The position numbers were made by a program, and so were the translations under genes. The notes beneath the pieces are model-generated. The model had not been told where the DNA came from and made no database searches. It was given only the letters and a program-made list of their open reading frames with translations. A stretch of DNA of 7,176 nt, from the NCBI GenBank assembly GCA_947088415.1, contig CAMUGK010000048.1, positions 1-7,176 of the forward strand, in the 5' to 3' direction. This DNA is from an uncultured Bacillota bacterium (GTDB taxonomy: Bacteria > Bacillota > Clostridia > Christensenellales > UBA1242). Shown piece by piece: positions 1-4,962 of the stretch; within the stretch, counting starts at the first letter, position 1; each line of letters starts with the position of its first letter.

Positions 1-533
1 CAATAGCCAGCTTGAATTTCGCTTATTAAATTTTCTTTATTAGAAGCAAATTTATCAGATGAGTAGTAAACTTTTACAGCATTAATTATTCTTTTGTCGT
101 TTCTAATTTCTTCTGGAATAAATTTAAAAACTTCTCCATTTGTATAAACTGTGTCTATTGCAAACTTTTTATTTGCTTTAAACATTTCAGATAAGTCTTG
201 ATAAACTTCACAATCTTGTTTAATTGCTTGTAAAAGTAAAGCTTTATTTTTTTGCAACTTATCTGAAGCATAGAAAATTGCTTTGCCACAAGTTTTTAAT
301 GCTTCAGAAACAATTGTTTTGTTGTTTTTTAGTTCGTCTGATGCATTTTTAAGATAGAAACCATTTCTTTTTACAACTTCGGCAATTATTTCGCTATCAT
401 TGCAAAAGTCTTGAGAATATTTATTAAGTTGTTCATTTGAAATTTTTGAATTTTTATCCCTTAAATATTCCAACGCATTTTGTCTGCTTTGTCTTCTAAT
501 CCTTTTTAATTCTTTTTGTGTATATATCTTCAT
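1..533 (-). CDS. DUF4116 repeat protein, C-terminus cut by window edge
   Basis: The frame is open from ATG 531-533 to the window edge (177 complete codons, no stop), so only the N-terminal part is visible. The start follows an excellent ribosome binding site (AGGAGG, 5 nt spacing). After a basic head (about residues 1-44, rich in K/R/Q) come repeats of exactly 25 residues at 45-69, 70-94, 95-119 and 120-144. A shorter unit of about 20 residues follows, then the start of another at about 165. Each unit begins with N-D/N-K/S followed by I/L-rich helix, then N/C-G-x-x-x-x-x-A/I-S/P-x-E/K-L. This matches the DUF4116 repeat, whose function is unknown. No signal peptide or membrane segment is seen, so a cytoplasmic helical-repeat scaffold, perhaps for protein binding, is inferred. 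It is transcribed from its own promoter containing a C9 tract (see 575-601). The repeat-family call is fairly sure; no role can be assigned. Confidence 0.8.
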   Translation of the reverse strand, partial: MKIYTQKELKRIRRQSRQNALEYLRDKNSKISNEQLNKYSQDFCNDSEIIAEVVKRNGFYLKNASDELKNNKTIVSEALKTCGKAIFYASDKLQKNKALLLQAIKQDCEVYQDLSEMFKANKKFAIDTVYTNGEVFKFIPEEIRNDKRIINAVKVYYSSDKFASNKENLISEIQAGY

Positions 534-560
534 TTTTCCTCCTAAATCTTGAATAATAAC

Positions 561-569
561 TTATCCACA
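561..569 (+). promoter_or_regulatory. Perfect DnaA-box sequence (TTATCCACA)
   Basis: TTATCCACA matches the classical 9-mer DnaA box exactly. It covers the predicted transcription start of the DUF4116 gene, so DnaA binding could repress or tune that promoter. A one-mismatch relative, TTTTCCACA, lies at 690-698 in the same orientation. There is no dnaA/dnaN context, so this is not called an origin. A single 9-mer can occur by chance in AT-rich sequence. Confidence 0.35.
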
Positions 570-574
570 ACCCA

Positions 575-601
575 ATTTTACTCGGGGGGGGGATTTGTCA
601 A
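575..601 (-). promoter_or_regulatory. Promoter of the DUF4116 gene with a C9 homopolymer spacer
   Basis: On the minus strand a perfect TTGACA (601-596) is followed by AAT, nine C and GAG, a 15-bp spacer, then TAAAAT (580-575, 5 of 6 matches to TATAAT). Upstream of the -35 lie A-tracts (about 605-627 on this strand) resembling an UP element. The predicted start near 567 gives a leader of about 35 nt ending in a strong ribosome binding site. The spacer is 2 bp short of the 17-bp optimum, and a slippage-prone homopolymer accounts for 9 of its 15 bp. The hexamers are read directly; promoter activity is inferred. Confidence 0.6.
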
Positions 602-641
602 GACCTTTTTTGATTTTTTTTGAAAAATTTTCAAAAACCCT

Positions 642-671
642 AAAAAAATGCCACAAAAGTGGCATTTTTTT
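642..671 (-). terminator. Rho-independent terminator after the cysteine desulfurase gene
   Basis: A perfect 13-bp stem (642-654 with 659-671, core ATGCCAC/GTGGCAT) encloses an AAAA loop and is flanked by A and T runs. It lies about 40 bp past the stop of the minus-strand desulfurase gene. The A/T flanks are symmetrical, so it could work in both directions. A second near-perfect A/T palindrome (617-637, 10-bp arms) lies just beyond it. Confidence 0.85.
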
Positions 672-711
672 TAGGTAAAATGTAGATAGTTTTCCACATT
701 TAAATTAAAAT

Positions 712-1845
712 TCAAATATGCTTTAAAAAGTGTTTAACTGCTTGAATAAAGCGGGCAACTTCTGAATAGGTGTTAAAATAAGAGAATGAAACACGAATTG
801 CACCAGTCTCTAAAGTGCCTAAAGCCTTATGTTTCTCTGGTGCACAATGATAACCGCCACGCACACAAATTCCGCAATGCTCATCAAGATAGGTTGTAAA
901 GTCATTTGAATGAATGTTTGGAATATTAAAGGCTAAAACGCCATCAGAATTTTCTGGCTGTGTATAAACTTCAACGGGAAGTTTAGATAGTTCATAGTTT
1001 AAAAAGGTGGTTAAATCGTCTAATCGGTTGACAATTTGATTGTAATTTTCTTCAACAAAATCTAAACCAGCACCCAAGGCAATTATATTTGGCGAGGAAA
1101 GTGTGCCAGTTTCATAACAATCTGGAATTTCTTTTGGCATATTTAAATCAAGCGAGTTTGTTCCTGTTCCGCCAAACTTGATAGGACAAGGCAGATGTCT
1201 TCCAGATAGGATTAAACTCCCAATCGCTTGTGGTGCATAAAAACCTTTATGACCAGCAATTGAAAGCATGTCAATATTGTTTTCTTGCATATCAATTTTT
1301 TCATGCCCACCACTTTGTGCACAATCCACTAAAAAAATCAATCCTTTTTCTCGACAAAATCTGCCAATTTCTTTTATCTCGGCTTTATCTCCATTCACAT
1401 TGGAAATATGATTGCAAATAACCATATATGTGTTATCTTTTAAGCATTTTTCAATGTCACAAACTCTAATTCCAAGTCTATCACTTTGCTTTGCAACTGT
1501 GTAATCAATTTCGCCTAGATTTTTCAAGTGTTCAAGCGGACGTAAAACAGAATTATGTTCGTTTTCTGTGCAAATAATATGTCCATTCTTTTTGACAGTA
1601 CCTAAAATTGCCAAGTTTAAAGCTTCAGAGCAATTGTTTGTAAAAACAACATTCTCTGGTGCTGGTGCATTGAAATGTCGACAAAGTTTTTCTCGAACTT
1701 CTTGAATTTCCATAGCCGTTTTGACGCTTGCTTTATGTCCACTTCGTCCAGGATTTGCGGTATATAAATTGAGAGCCTCATTCATGGCTTTAATCACTTC
1801 TTTAGGCTTGACAAATGTCGAAGCACTGTTATCAAAATATATCAT
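712..1845 (-). CDS. Cysteine desulfurase-family PLP-dependent enzyme
   Basis: This is a class V aminotransferase-fold enzyme of 377 aa, expected to release sulfur (or selenium) from cysteine (or selenocysteine) as an enzyme-bound persulfide. It begins MIYFDNSAST, the family's usual opening. PLP-site features are visible: EHNSVLRP with H97, the cofactor-binding aspartate in FLVDCAQSGG (D174), and the Schiff-base lysine in SIAGHKGFYAPQAIG (K200). The catalytic cysteine is C334 in RGGYHCAPEKHKALGT. The HCAP context and the short N-terminus resemble the 'cysteine desulfurase family protein' clade (TIGR01977-like) rather than IscS. The frame extends 45 codons further upstream. The start at 1843-1845 is chosen because it gives the conserved N-terminus and has AGAGG 7 nt upstream; the extension reads like translated intergenic DNA. 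It is divergent from a DUF3343 putative carrier, a plausible partner. The natural substrate, S or Se, cannot be decided. Confidence 0.9.
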   Translation of the reverse strand: MIYFDNSASTFVKPKEVIKAMNEALNLYTANPGRSGHKASVKTAMEIQEVREKLCRHFNAPAPENVVFTNNCSEALNLAILGTVKKNGHIICTENEHNSVLRPLEHLKNLGEIDYTVAKQSDRLGIRVCDIEKCLKDNTYMVICNHISNVNGDKAEIKEIGRFCREKGLIFLVDCAQSGGHEKIDMQENNIDMLSIAGHKGFYAPQAIGSLILSGRHLPCPIKFGGTGTNSLDLNMPKEIPDCYETGTLSSPNIIALGAGLDFVEENYNQIVNRLDDLTTFLNYELSKLPVEVYTQPENSDGVLAFNIPNIHSNDFTTYLDEHCGICVRGGYHCAPEKHKALGTLETGAIRVSFSYFNTYSEVARFIQAVKHFLKHI

Positions 1846-1872
1846 AATAAACCTCTTTTGCAACAAATTTGT

Positions 1873-1886
1873 TATATTATAATATA
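1873..1886. promoter_or_regulatory. Shared palindromic -10 region between divergent sulfur genes
   Basis: TATATTATAATATA is a perfect 14-bp palindrome in the 80-bp gap between the desulfurase and DUF3343 genes. It contains TATAAT on the plus strand (1878-1883) and on the minus strand (1881-1876), so it could supply the -10 box in both directions. No convincing -35 hexamer lies at 16-18 bp on either side; TTGCAA at 1858-1863 is too close to the TATAAT. Activator-dependent or mutually exclusive transcription is possible. AT-rich palindromes of this kind also occur by chance. Confidence 0.4.
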
Positions 1887-1925
1887 CTATTTTGAGGGGA
1901 TTAAGGTGCAAGATAAGGAGATAAA

Positions 1926-2186
1926 ATGAACTATATAATAGCAAGTTTCTCATCAAGAAATGAAACCTTAAGTTTTGCAAGATTGTTGAATAGGAATGGA
2001 ATTAATTCTGGAATAATCAATACTCCATCTCAAATCTCTGGCAAAAGTTGTTCAATTTCAGTTAAATTTCAATCAAATGCCCTTGCACTTGCACAAAAAT
2101 TAGTTAATCAGTCCTATTTTCAATCTTTTCACGGATTTTATATAGTGTATTATCAAAACGGCAGAATGTTTGTCGATAACATTTAA
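1926..2186 (+). CDS. DUF3343 domain protein, putative sulfur/selenium carrier
   Basis: This 86-aa protein resembles the DUF3343 family (putative Se/S carrier-like proteins), small single-domain proteins often encoded beside cysteine desulfurases. The sequence shows the family pattern: an N-terminal strand (NYIIASFSSRNETLSFARLL), then RNGINSGIINTP, then SGKSCSISVKF with the only cysteine, C42. That cysteine lies where the family usually has S-C-G, so it is the candidate persulfide or selenide acceptor; here the following residue is serine instead of glycine. The start is fixed by AAGGAG at 1915-1920, 5 nt from ATG. There is no signal peptide, so it is cytoplasmic. It is divergent from the desulfurase gene by 80 bp and ends in its own terminator. 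The carrier role comes from family knowledge and context and is not proven. Confidence 0.75.
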   Translation: MNYIIASFSSRNETLSFARLLNRNGINSGIINTPSQISGKSCSISVKFQSNALALAQKLVNQSYFQSFHGFYIVYYQNGRMFVDNI

Positions 2187-2207
2187 GGTGACAATTGTCA
2201 CCTTTTT
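2185..2207 (+). terminator. Rho-independent terminator of the DUF3343 gene
   Basis: A perfect 20-bp palindrome (2185-2204, AAGGTGAC arms around AATT) begins inside the TAA stop codon and runs into five T. The stem is 8 bp with a 4-nt loop, a compact intrinsic terminator directly after the coding region. Confidence 0.8.
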
Positions 2208-2231
2208 GCTAACCAAATATTGCATGGCTAT

Positions 2232-2272
2232 TGTCATCCTGAGCCGACGCTTAGCGTCGAGTCGAAGGATCT
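2232..2272 (+). repeat. Palindromic intergenic repeat, copy 1
   Basis: The unit begins TGTCATCCTGAG and ends GTCGAAGGATCT. Short repeats of this form (GTCATCCTGAGC...GAAGGATCT) occur between genes in many unrelated bacteria. The outer arms pair (ATCC with GGAT), and the tip is an independent perfect hairpin, CGACGC TTA GCGTCG (2245-2259). The region is far more GC-rich than its surroundings, which suggests acquisition as a mobile REP/MITE-like unit. Two related units lie at 2392-2476. Confidence 0.7.
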
Positions 2273-2285
2273 TAAGCCCTAATAC

Positions 2286-2354
2286 ACAAAAAGGTGTTAT
2301 GTTTTCTAGTTGGTTGCTAACGCAAAGACTTCGAAAACATAACACGCTTTTTGT
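2286..2354 (+). repeat. Long imperfect hairpin, 21/22-bp inverted repeat
   Basis: The left arm (2286-2306) and right arm (2333-2354) are reverse complements apart from one extra base in the right arm; the inner 13 bp (2294-2306 with 2333-2345) are perfect. The loop is 26 nt. The right arm ends in TTTTTGT, so an RNA made through it could also terminate. It is unrelated in sequence to the flanking GTCATCC units. It could be a second class of miniature element, a strong terminator or a structured RNA; the sequence alone does not decide. Confidence 0.55.
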
Positions 2355-2391
2355 TTAAATGATGATAATAATCCGTCGAAAATCTGGTTCG

Positions 2392-2476
2392 TGTCATCCT
2401 GAAGCGTAGCTGAAAGATCTTTTAAAAACAAAAGATCTTTCGACTTCGTGACTAAAGTCACTCCGCTCAAGATGAT
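2392..2476. repeat. Head-to-head pair of palindromic repeats, copies 2 and 3
   Basis: Copy 2 (2392-2423, plus) starts TGTCATCCTGAAGCG and ends GAAAGATCTTTT. Copy 3 (2430-2476) is the same unit inverted. The junction arms (2412-2423 and 2430-2441) are perfect 12-bp complements around a 6-nt A-rich loop, so the pair can fold into one large cruciform. Copy 3 carries its own tip hairpin, GTGACT AA AGTCAC (2448-2461), whereas copy 2 has only a short GCGTAGC tip. No open frame or transposase accompanies them. Confidence 0.7.
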
Positions 2477-2576
2477 AAATACTCTAAATTTTGAAAAAAG
2501 ACAAAATTAGTTCCTTCGGCTTGTGACGAAGAGAAATCTTTTATAGAAAAAACAATAAGCACTTTTTCACTAAAAT

Positions 2577-2607
2577 TTGTCATAATTCGCGAAAAAACTT
2601 ATATATT
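2577..2607 (+). promoter_or_regulatory. Candidate promoter of the polysaccharide deacetylase operon
   Basis: TTGTCA (2577-2582), a 17-bp spacer and TATATA (2600-2605) fit a sigma-A promoter. The same DNA can be read as a weak sigma-E site: TCATAAT, 13 bp, then TATATATT (6 of 8 matches to CATACAHT). TTCGCGAA, a palindrome, lies in the spacer (2586-2593) and could be an operator. The leader would be about 105 nt. A closer option (TTGCCA at 2673, TATATT at 2697) would start inside the ribosome binding site and is less likely. Confidence 0.4.
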
Positions 2608-2718
2608 TATTTTAGACGCCAAAGGTTTCGACAAGAATTTACAAAATATGCTAAAATCCAAAAATTTTTTCGTTGCCAAAATTAAAGCGTTTAAATTATA
2701 TTTAAAAGTGAGGTTTGT

Positions 2719-3483
2719 ATGCACTTTTGCGTTATCAAATCAAGGACTATTAAAATCTTTATTGCTATGGCTGTTGTTATGGTTTTGTTGTCAGTTTCTG
2801 TTTATGGTGCACCTTGTGCCGATGTCTTTTTTGGCAATTCTTCAAGGCTTGTTCCTATCTATAATGTAGGCAGAGAAGAAAAGGTGGTTGCTCTTTCTTA
2901 TGATGCTGCATGGGGGGCTGATAAAACAGAAGATATTTTGACTGTTTTAAAGGAATTTGATGCAAAAGCGACCTTTTTCTTGGTTGGCTTTTGGGTAGAT
3001 AAATTTCCTGAAAAAGTTGAAGCAATTAATGGAGCAGAAATGGAAATCGGCACGCACTCAGATTCACATCCAGATCTTGCTAAAAAGAATGCTGAAACTA
3101 TAAAGCAAGAACTGACAAGTTCTATGTCAAAAATAACAAAAATAACAGGAAAAGAGGTTGAACTTTTTAGAGCACCTTTTGGTTCATATAACAATACAGT
3201 CATTTCTATTGCAAGCGGACTTGGACTTAAAACTATTCAATGGAATATTGATTCACTTGATTGGAAAGGTTTGTCAGCACCAGACGTTAATTCAAGAGTT
3301 ATGAAAAATCTTGTTCCAGGGTCAATAATTTTAATGCACAACAATGCAGACAATGTTGTGCAATCGACAAAGTTAGTTTTGCAAGGACTTAAAGAAAGAG
3401 GGTATAAAGTGACAACAATTGGAGATTTAATATATAAGGAAAATTATTCAATCGACAACGCAGGAAAACAAATCAAAAATTGA
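2719..3483 (+). CDS. Polysaccharide deacetylase, PdaB-like (NodB homology domain)
   Basis: This is a 254-aa carbohydrate esterase family 4 enzyme that should remove N-acetyl groups from peptidoglycan or a related polysaccharide outside the membrane. A basic start (KSRTIK) and a hydrophobic stretch (about residues 11-29) form a signal peptide or membrane anchor; VYGA is a possible cleavage site. The NodB motifs appear in order. Motif 1 is ALSYDAAWGADKT (D62), motif 2 THSDSHPDL (metal-binding H113 and H117), motif 3 FRAPFGSY (R151), motif 4 IDSLDW (D181, W182) and motif 5 IILMHNN (H207). Motif 1 has DAAW instead of the canonical DD, so one usual metal ligand is missing. This variant is familiar in clostridial and PdaB-type spore deacetylases. 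The start has GTGAGG 5 nt upstream. It is followed after 16 bp by the OB-fold gene. A spore cortex role is likely but inferred. Confidence 0.85.
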   Translation: MHFCVIKSRTIKIFIAMAVVMVLLSVSVYGAPCADVFFGNSSRLVPIYNVGREEKVVALSYDAAWGADKTEDILTVLKEFDAKATFFLVGFWVDKFPEKVEAINGAEMEIGTHSDSHPDLAKKNAETIKQELTSSMSKITKITGKEVELFRAPFGSYNNTVISIASGLGLKTIQWNIDSLDWKGLSAPDVNSRVMKNLVPGSIILMHNNADNVVQSTKLVLQGLKERGYKVTTIGDLIYKENYSIDNAGKQIKN

Positions 3484-3499
3484 AAAGGAGAAAAAATTA

Positions 3500-4201
3500 A
3501 TGAACACAAACGAACAGATTTTAGGAAGCAATGTTGGGCAACTTGTAGGGCGAATTGTCTCAAGCCCTGTAAAATCTCATGAGGCATTTAATGAAAATTT
3601 TTATGAATTTATTCTTGAAGTTAAAAGACTTTCTGGCAATAGTGACCAAATTCCAGTATCATTTGGAGATCATTTGATTAAAGATGTAAATGACCTTGAA
3701 ATTGGAAAGACTATTGCAGTTTCCGGCGAATTTAGAAGTTTTAATAAACTCGTTGATGGCAGAAGTAAATTGATGTTATATTTCTTTGCTAAAAATATTT
3801 TAAGTGAAGATATAACCAAAGCAATGAATTTTGAAAATGAAAACCATCTTAAACTTAAAGGATATATTTGCAAACAACCTGTTTTTAGAGAAACACCTTT
3901 TGGAAGACAAATTTGCGACTTGCTTCTTGCAGTAAATCGTCAGACTTTTAATAGATCGGATTATATTCCATGTCTTGCTTGGGGACGTAATGCTTACTTT
4001 GTTAAACAATGGGGTGTTGGCACTTGTGTTGAAGTTGAAGGACGAATTCAATCGAGAGCTTACAAAAAGAAAACAGAACTAGGCGAAGAAGACCGAGTGG
4101 CTTATGAAGTTTCTTGCAATACCATTTCTGTAGTTGAAAATCCTGGAAATAGCGTTAATACTTTAAATTCACACATTCAAGAACAAGAAGCAGGTTGCTA
4201 A
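3500..4201 (+). CDS. Tandem OB-fold single-stranded DNA-binding-type protein
   Basis: This 233-aa protein has two SSB-like OB folds. The first spans about residues 12-101 (VGQLVGRIVSSPV, then ILEVKR, IPVSF, IGKTIAVSGEFRS, FFAKNI). The second spans about 117-213 (KLKGYICKQPVFRETPFGRQICDLLLAVNR, then YIPCLAWGRNA, GTCVEVEGRIQSRAYKK, YEVSCNTISVVE). The second is the better match to bacterial SSB, including the W-G-R and G-R-I-Q-S-R-x-Y signatures. Normal SSBs have one OB fold and a flexible tail ending in an acidic DDDIPF-like tip. Here the tail is short and ends QEQEAGC without that tip, so this is probably an accessory ssDNA-binding protein and not the housekeeping SSB. The start follows AAAGGAG with 9 nt spacing. 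It lies 16 bp after the deacetylase gene, probably in the same transcript, and ends in a strong terminator. Confidence 0.75.
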   Translation: MNTNEQILGSNVGQLVGRIVSSPVKSHEAFNENFYEFILEVKRLSGNSDQIPVSFGDHLIKDVNDLEIGKTIAVSGEFRSFNKLVDGRSKLMLYFFAKNILSEDITKAMNFENENHLKLKGYICKQPVFRETPFGRQICDLLLAVNRQTFNRSDYIPCLAWGRNAYFVKQWGVGTCVEVEGRIQSRAYKKKTELGEEDRVAYEVSCNTISVVENPGNSVNTLNSHIQEQEAGC

Positions 4202-4228
4202 AAAAACACGAAAAATTCGTGTTTTTTT
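4200..4228 (+). terminator. Rho-independent terminator of the deacetylase/OB-fold unit
   Basis: The stem AAAAAAACACGAA/TTCGTGTTTTTTT with an AAA loop starts in the stop codon of the OB-fold gene and ends in a T run. The core is 13 bp including the A/T flanks. Confidence 0.85.
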
Positions 4229-4239
4229 GTTAACATAGA

Positions 4240-4268
4240 TTGACTTTTAGTTATTTTTGGGGTATAAT
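4240..4268 (+). promoter_or_regulatory. Sigma-A promoter of the 4292 gene
   Basis: TTGACT (4240-4245, 5 of 6), exactly 17 bp, and TATAAT (4263-4268, perfect). The predicted start near 4275 gives a very short leader of about 17 nt, largely filled by AAGGAGG at 4281-4287, so expression should be strong and constitutive-like. Confidence 0.85.
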
Positions 4269-4291
4269 ATATTTATATTTAAGGAGGAATT

Positions 4292-4912
4292 ATGGTTATA
4301 GATTTCACTGATAATCAAATGAATGTTATGGGCGATGAAATTCAAACAATTTTAAAACCAATAGATATGGTTAAACTTGGAAAAAACGAAATTAATTTTC
4401 AATTAGGTAAAGATTATGATAATATTCCAATCTATCTTTTAGATAAAGGCGTAAGGCAAGTTGTTGATTATGTAGGAGGAACTAAATTAACTTTTCAAGG
4501 CGAGAAAGCTGTTGTTTATGGCTTTTTAAAAGAAACAAATTCTGGTAATGGAAAAATCAATATGACAATGTGTCCTTTTGCAGTTGTTAAAGTTAAAAAT
4601 CAAGATAAACCACAATATTTAAGCATGTTTGGTGAGCTTACTGATAAACCGACTAAAGAGGGAGATTTGTTTTATCAATATATGAATAATCAAATTTCTT
4701 TAGATGAAATTCCTTTAGAGTATTTTAAAAATCAAAAATTTAAGGATGCTGTTTCGTATGAAGAAGAAGGACGTTTAATTCTTCAACGTCTTGAAGAAGC
4801 CGAAAAAACAGGCAAAGAATTTGATATGAATAAAGTTATTGAAGAAATGGATGAGGCTCAAAAAGAATTTAATAATAAAATTCTTTCAAAAGAATATGAA
4901 GAACAAGAATAA
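4292..4912 (+). CDS. Unrecognised acidic protein, 206 aa
   Basis: I do not recognise a family. The start is secure: AAGGAGG 4 nt from ATG, under a near-consensus promoter, on its own transcript bounded by terminators. The first 110 residues look like an alpha/beta or beta-rich domain, with segments such as IPIYLLDKGVRQVVDYVGG and KAVVYGFLKE, and a single cysteine at C94. After about residue 115 the protein becomes highly charged. Residues about 156-206 (EEEGRLILQRLEEAEKTGK, then VIEEMDEAQKEFNNKILSKEYEEQE) are acidic and helical, with possible short coiled coil. There is no signal peptide or membrane segment, so it is cytoplasmic. It is a real gene by codon use, promoter and terminator. The function is unknown, and neighbours give no clear clue. 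Confidence 0.8.
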   Translation: MVIDFTDNQMNVMGDEIQTILKPIDMVKLGKNEINFQLGKDYDNIPIYLLDKGVRQVVDYVGGTKLTFQGEKAVVYGFLKETNSGNGKINMTMCPFAVVKVKNQDKPQYLSMFGELTDKPTKEGDLFYQYMNNQISLDEIPLEYFKNQKFKDAVSYEEEGRLILQRLEEAEKTGKEFDMNKVIEEMDEAQKEFNNKILSKEYEEQE

Positions 4913-4938
4913 GTGCAAATAGTTGTACTTTTTTTTAT
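4911..4938 (+). terminator. Rho-independent terminator of the 4292 gene
   Basis: AAGTGCAA, an ATAG loop and TTGTACTT form an 8-bp stem with one G-U pair, followed by a T run. It starts at the stop codon. Confidence 0.75.
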
Positions 4939-4943
4939 AAAAA

Positions 4944-4962
4944 AACAGGCTTTTAGCCTGTT
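4944..4962 (-). terminator. Rho-independent terminator of the SPOR-like gene
   Basis: AACAGGC (4944-4950) and GCCTGTT (4956-4962) pair around a 5-nt loop that contains the stop codon of the minus-strand gene (4953-4955), followed by a T run on that strand. The terminator therefore overlaps the last codons of the gene. Together with the preceding hairpin it separates two convergent genes in about 40 bp. Confidence 0.8.

Larger units (their letters stand above)
2205..2718. other. Gene-free intergenic region with repeats and a promoter
   Basis: This stretch of about 510 bp holds no credible gene: the short open frames crossing it run through the inverted repeats and lack ribosome binding sites. 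It contains the three GTCATCC-type units, the long hairpin at 2286-2354, and a small CTTCG/CGAAG stem (2514-2531) that may be a decayed fourth unit. A promoter candidate for the deacetylase lies at 2577-2607. I see no tRNA, riboswitch or CRISPR structure in it. Confidence 0.6.

Noticed and set aside
541..711. Replication origin suggested by DnaA boxes and AT-rich sequence
   Set aside because: Only one perfect box and one variant, with no dnaA, dnaN, rpmH or rnpA nearby; ordinary promoter and terminator elements explain the AT-rich tracts.
1846..1980. A 45-codon N-terminal extension of the cysteine desulfurase
   Set aside because: It crosses the divergent promoter region and the start of the DUF3343 gene, lacks family similarity and a ribosome binding site. 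The internal ATG gives the conserved MIYFDNSAST start with AGAGG upstream.
2100..2358. Short open frames on both strands across the repeat region
   Set aside because: They run through the terminator and inverted repeats, lack ribosome binding sites and have no recognisable protein features.
2232..2476. CRISPR array
   Set aside because: Copies are irregularly spaced, differ in orientation and length, and no cas genes are present; they match a palindromic intergenic repeat instead.
2648..2869. Plus-strand open frame of 73 codons overlapping the deacetylase start
   Set aside because: No ribosome binding site; it overlaps the deacetylase signal peptide in another frame, and its hydrophobicity mirrors that segment.
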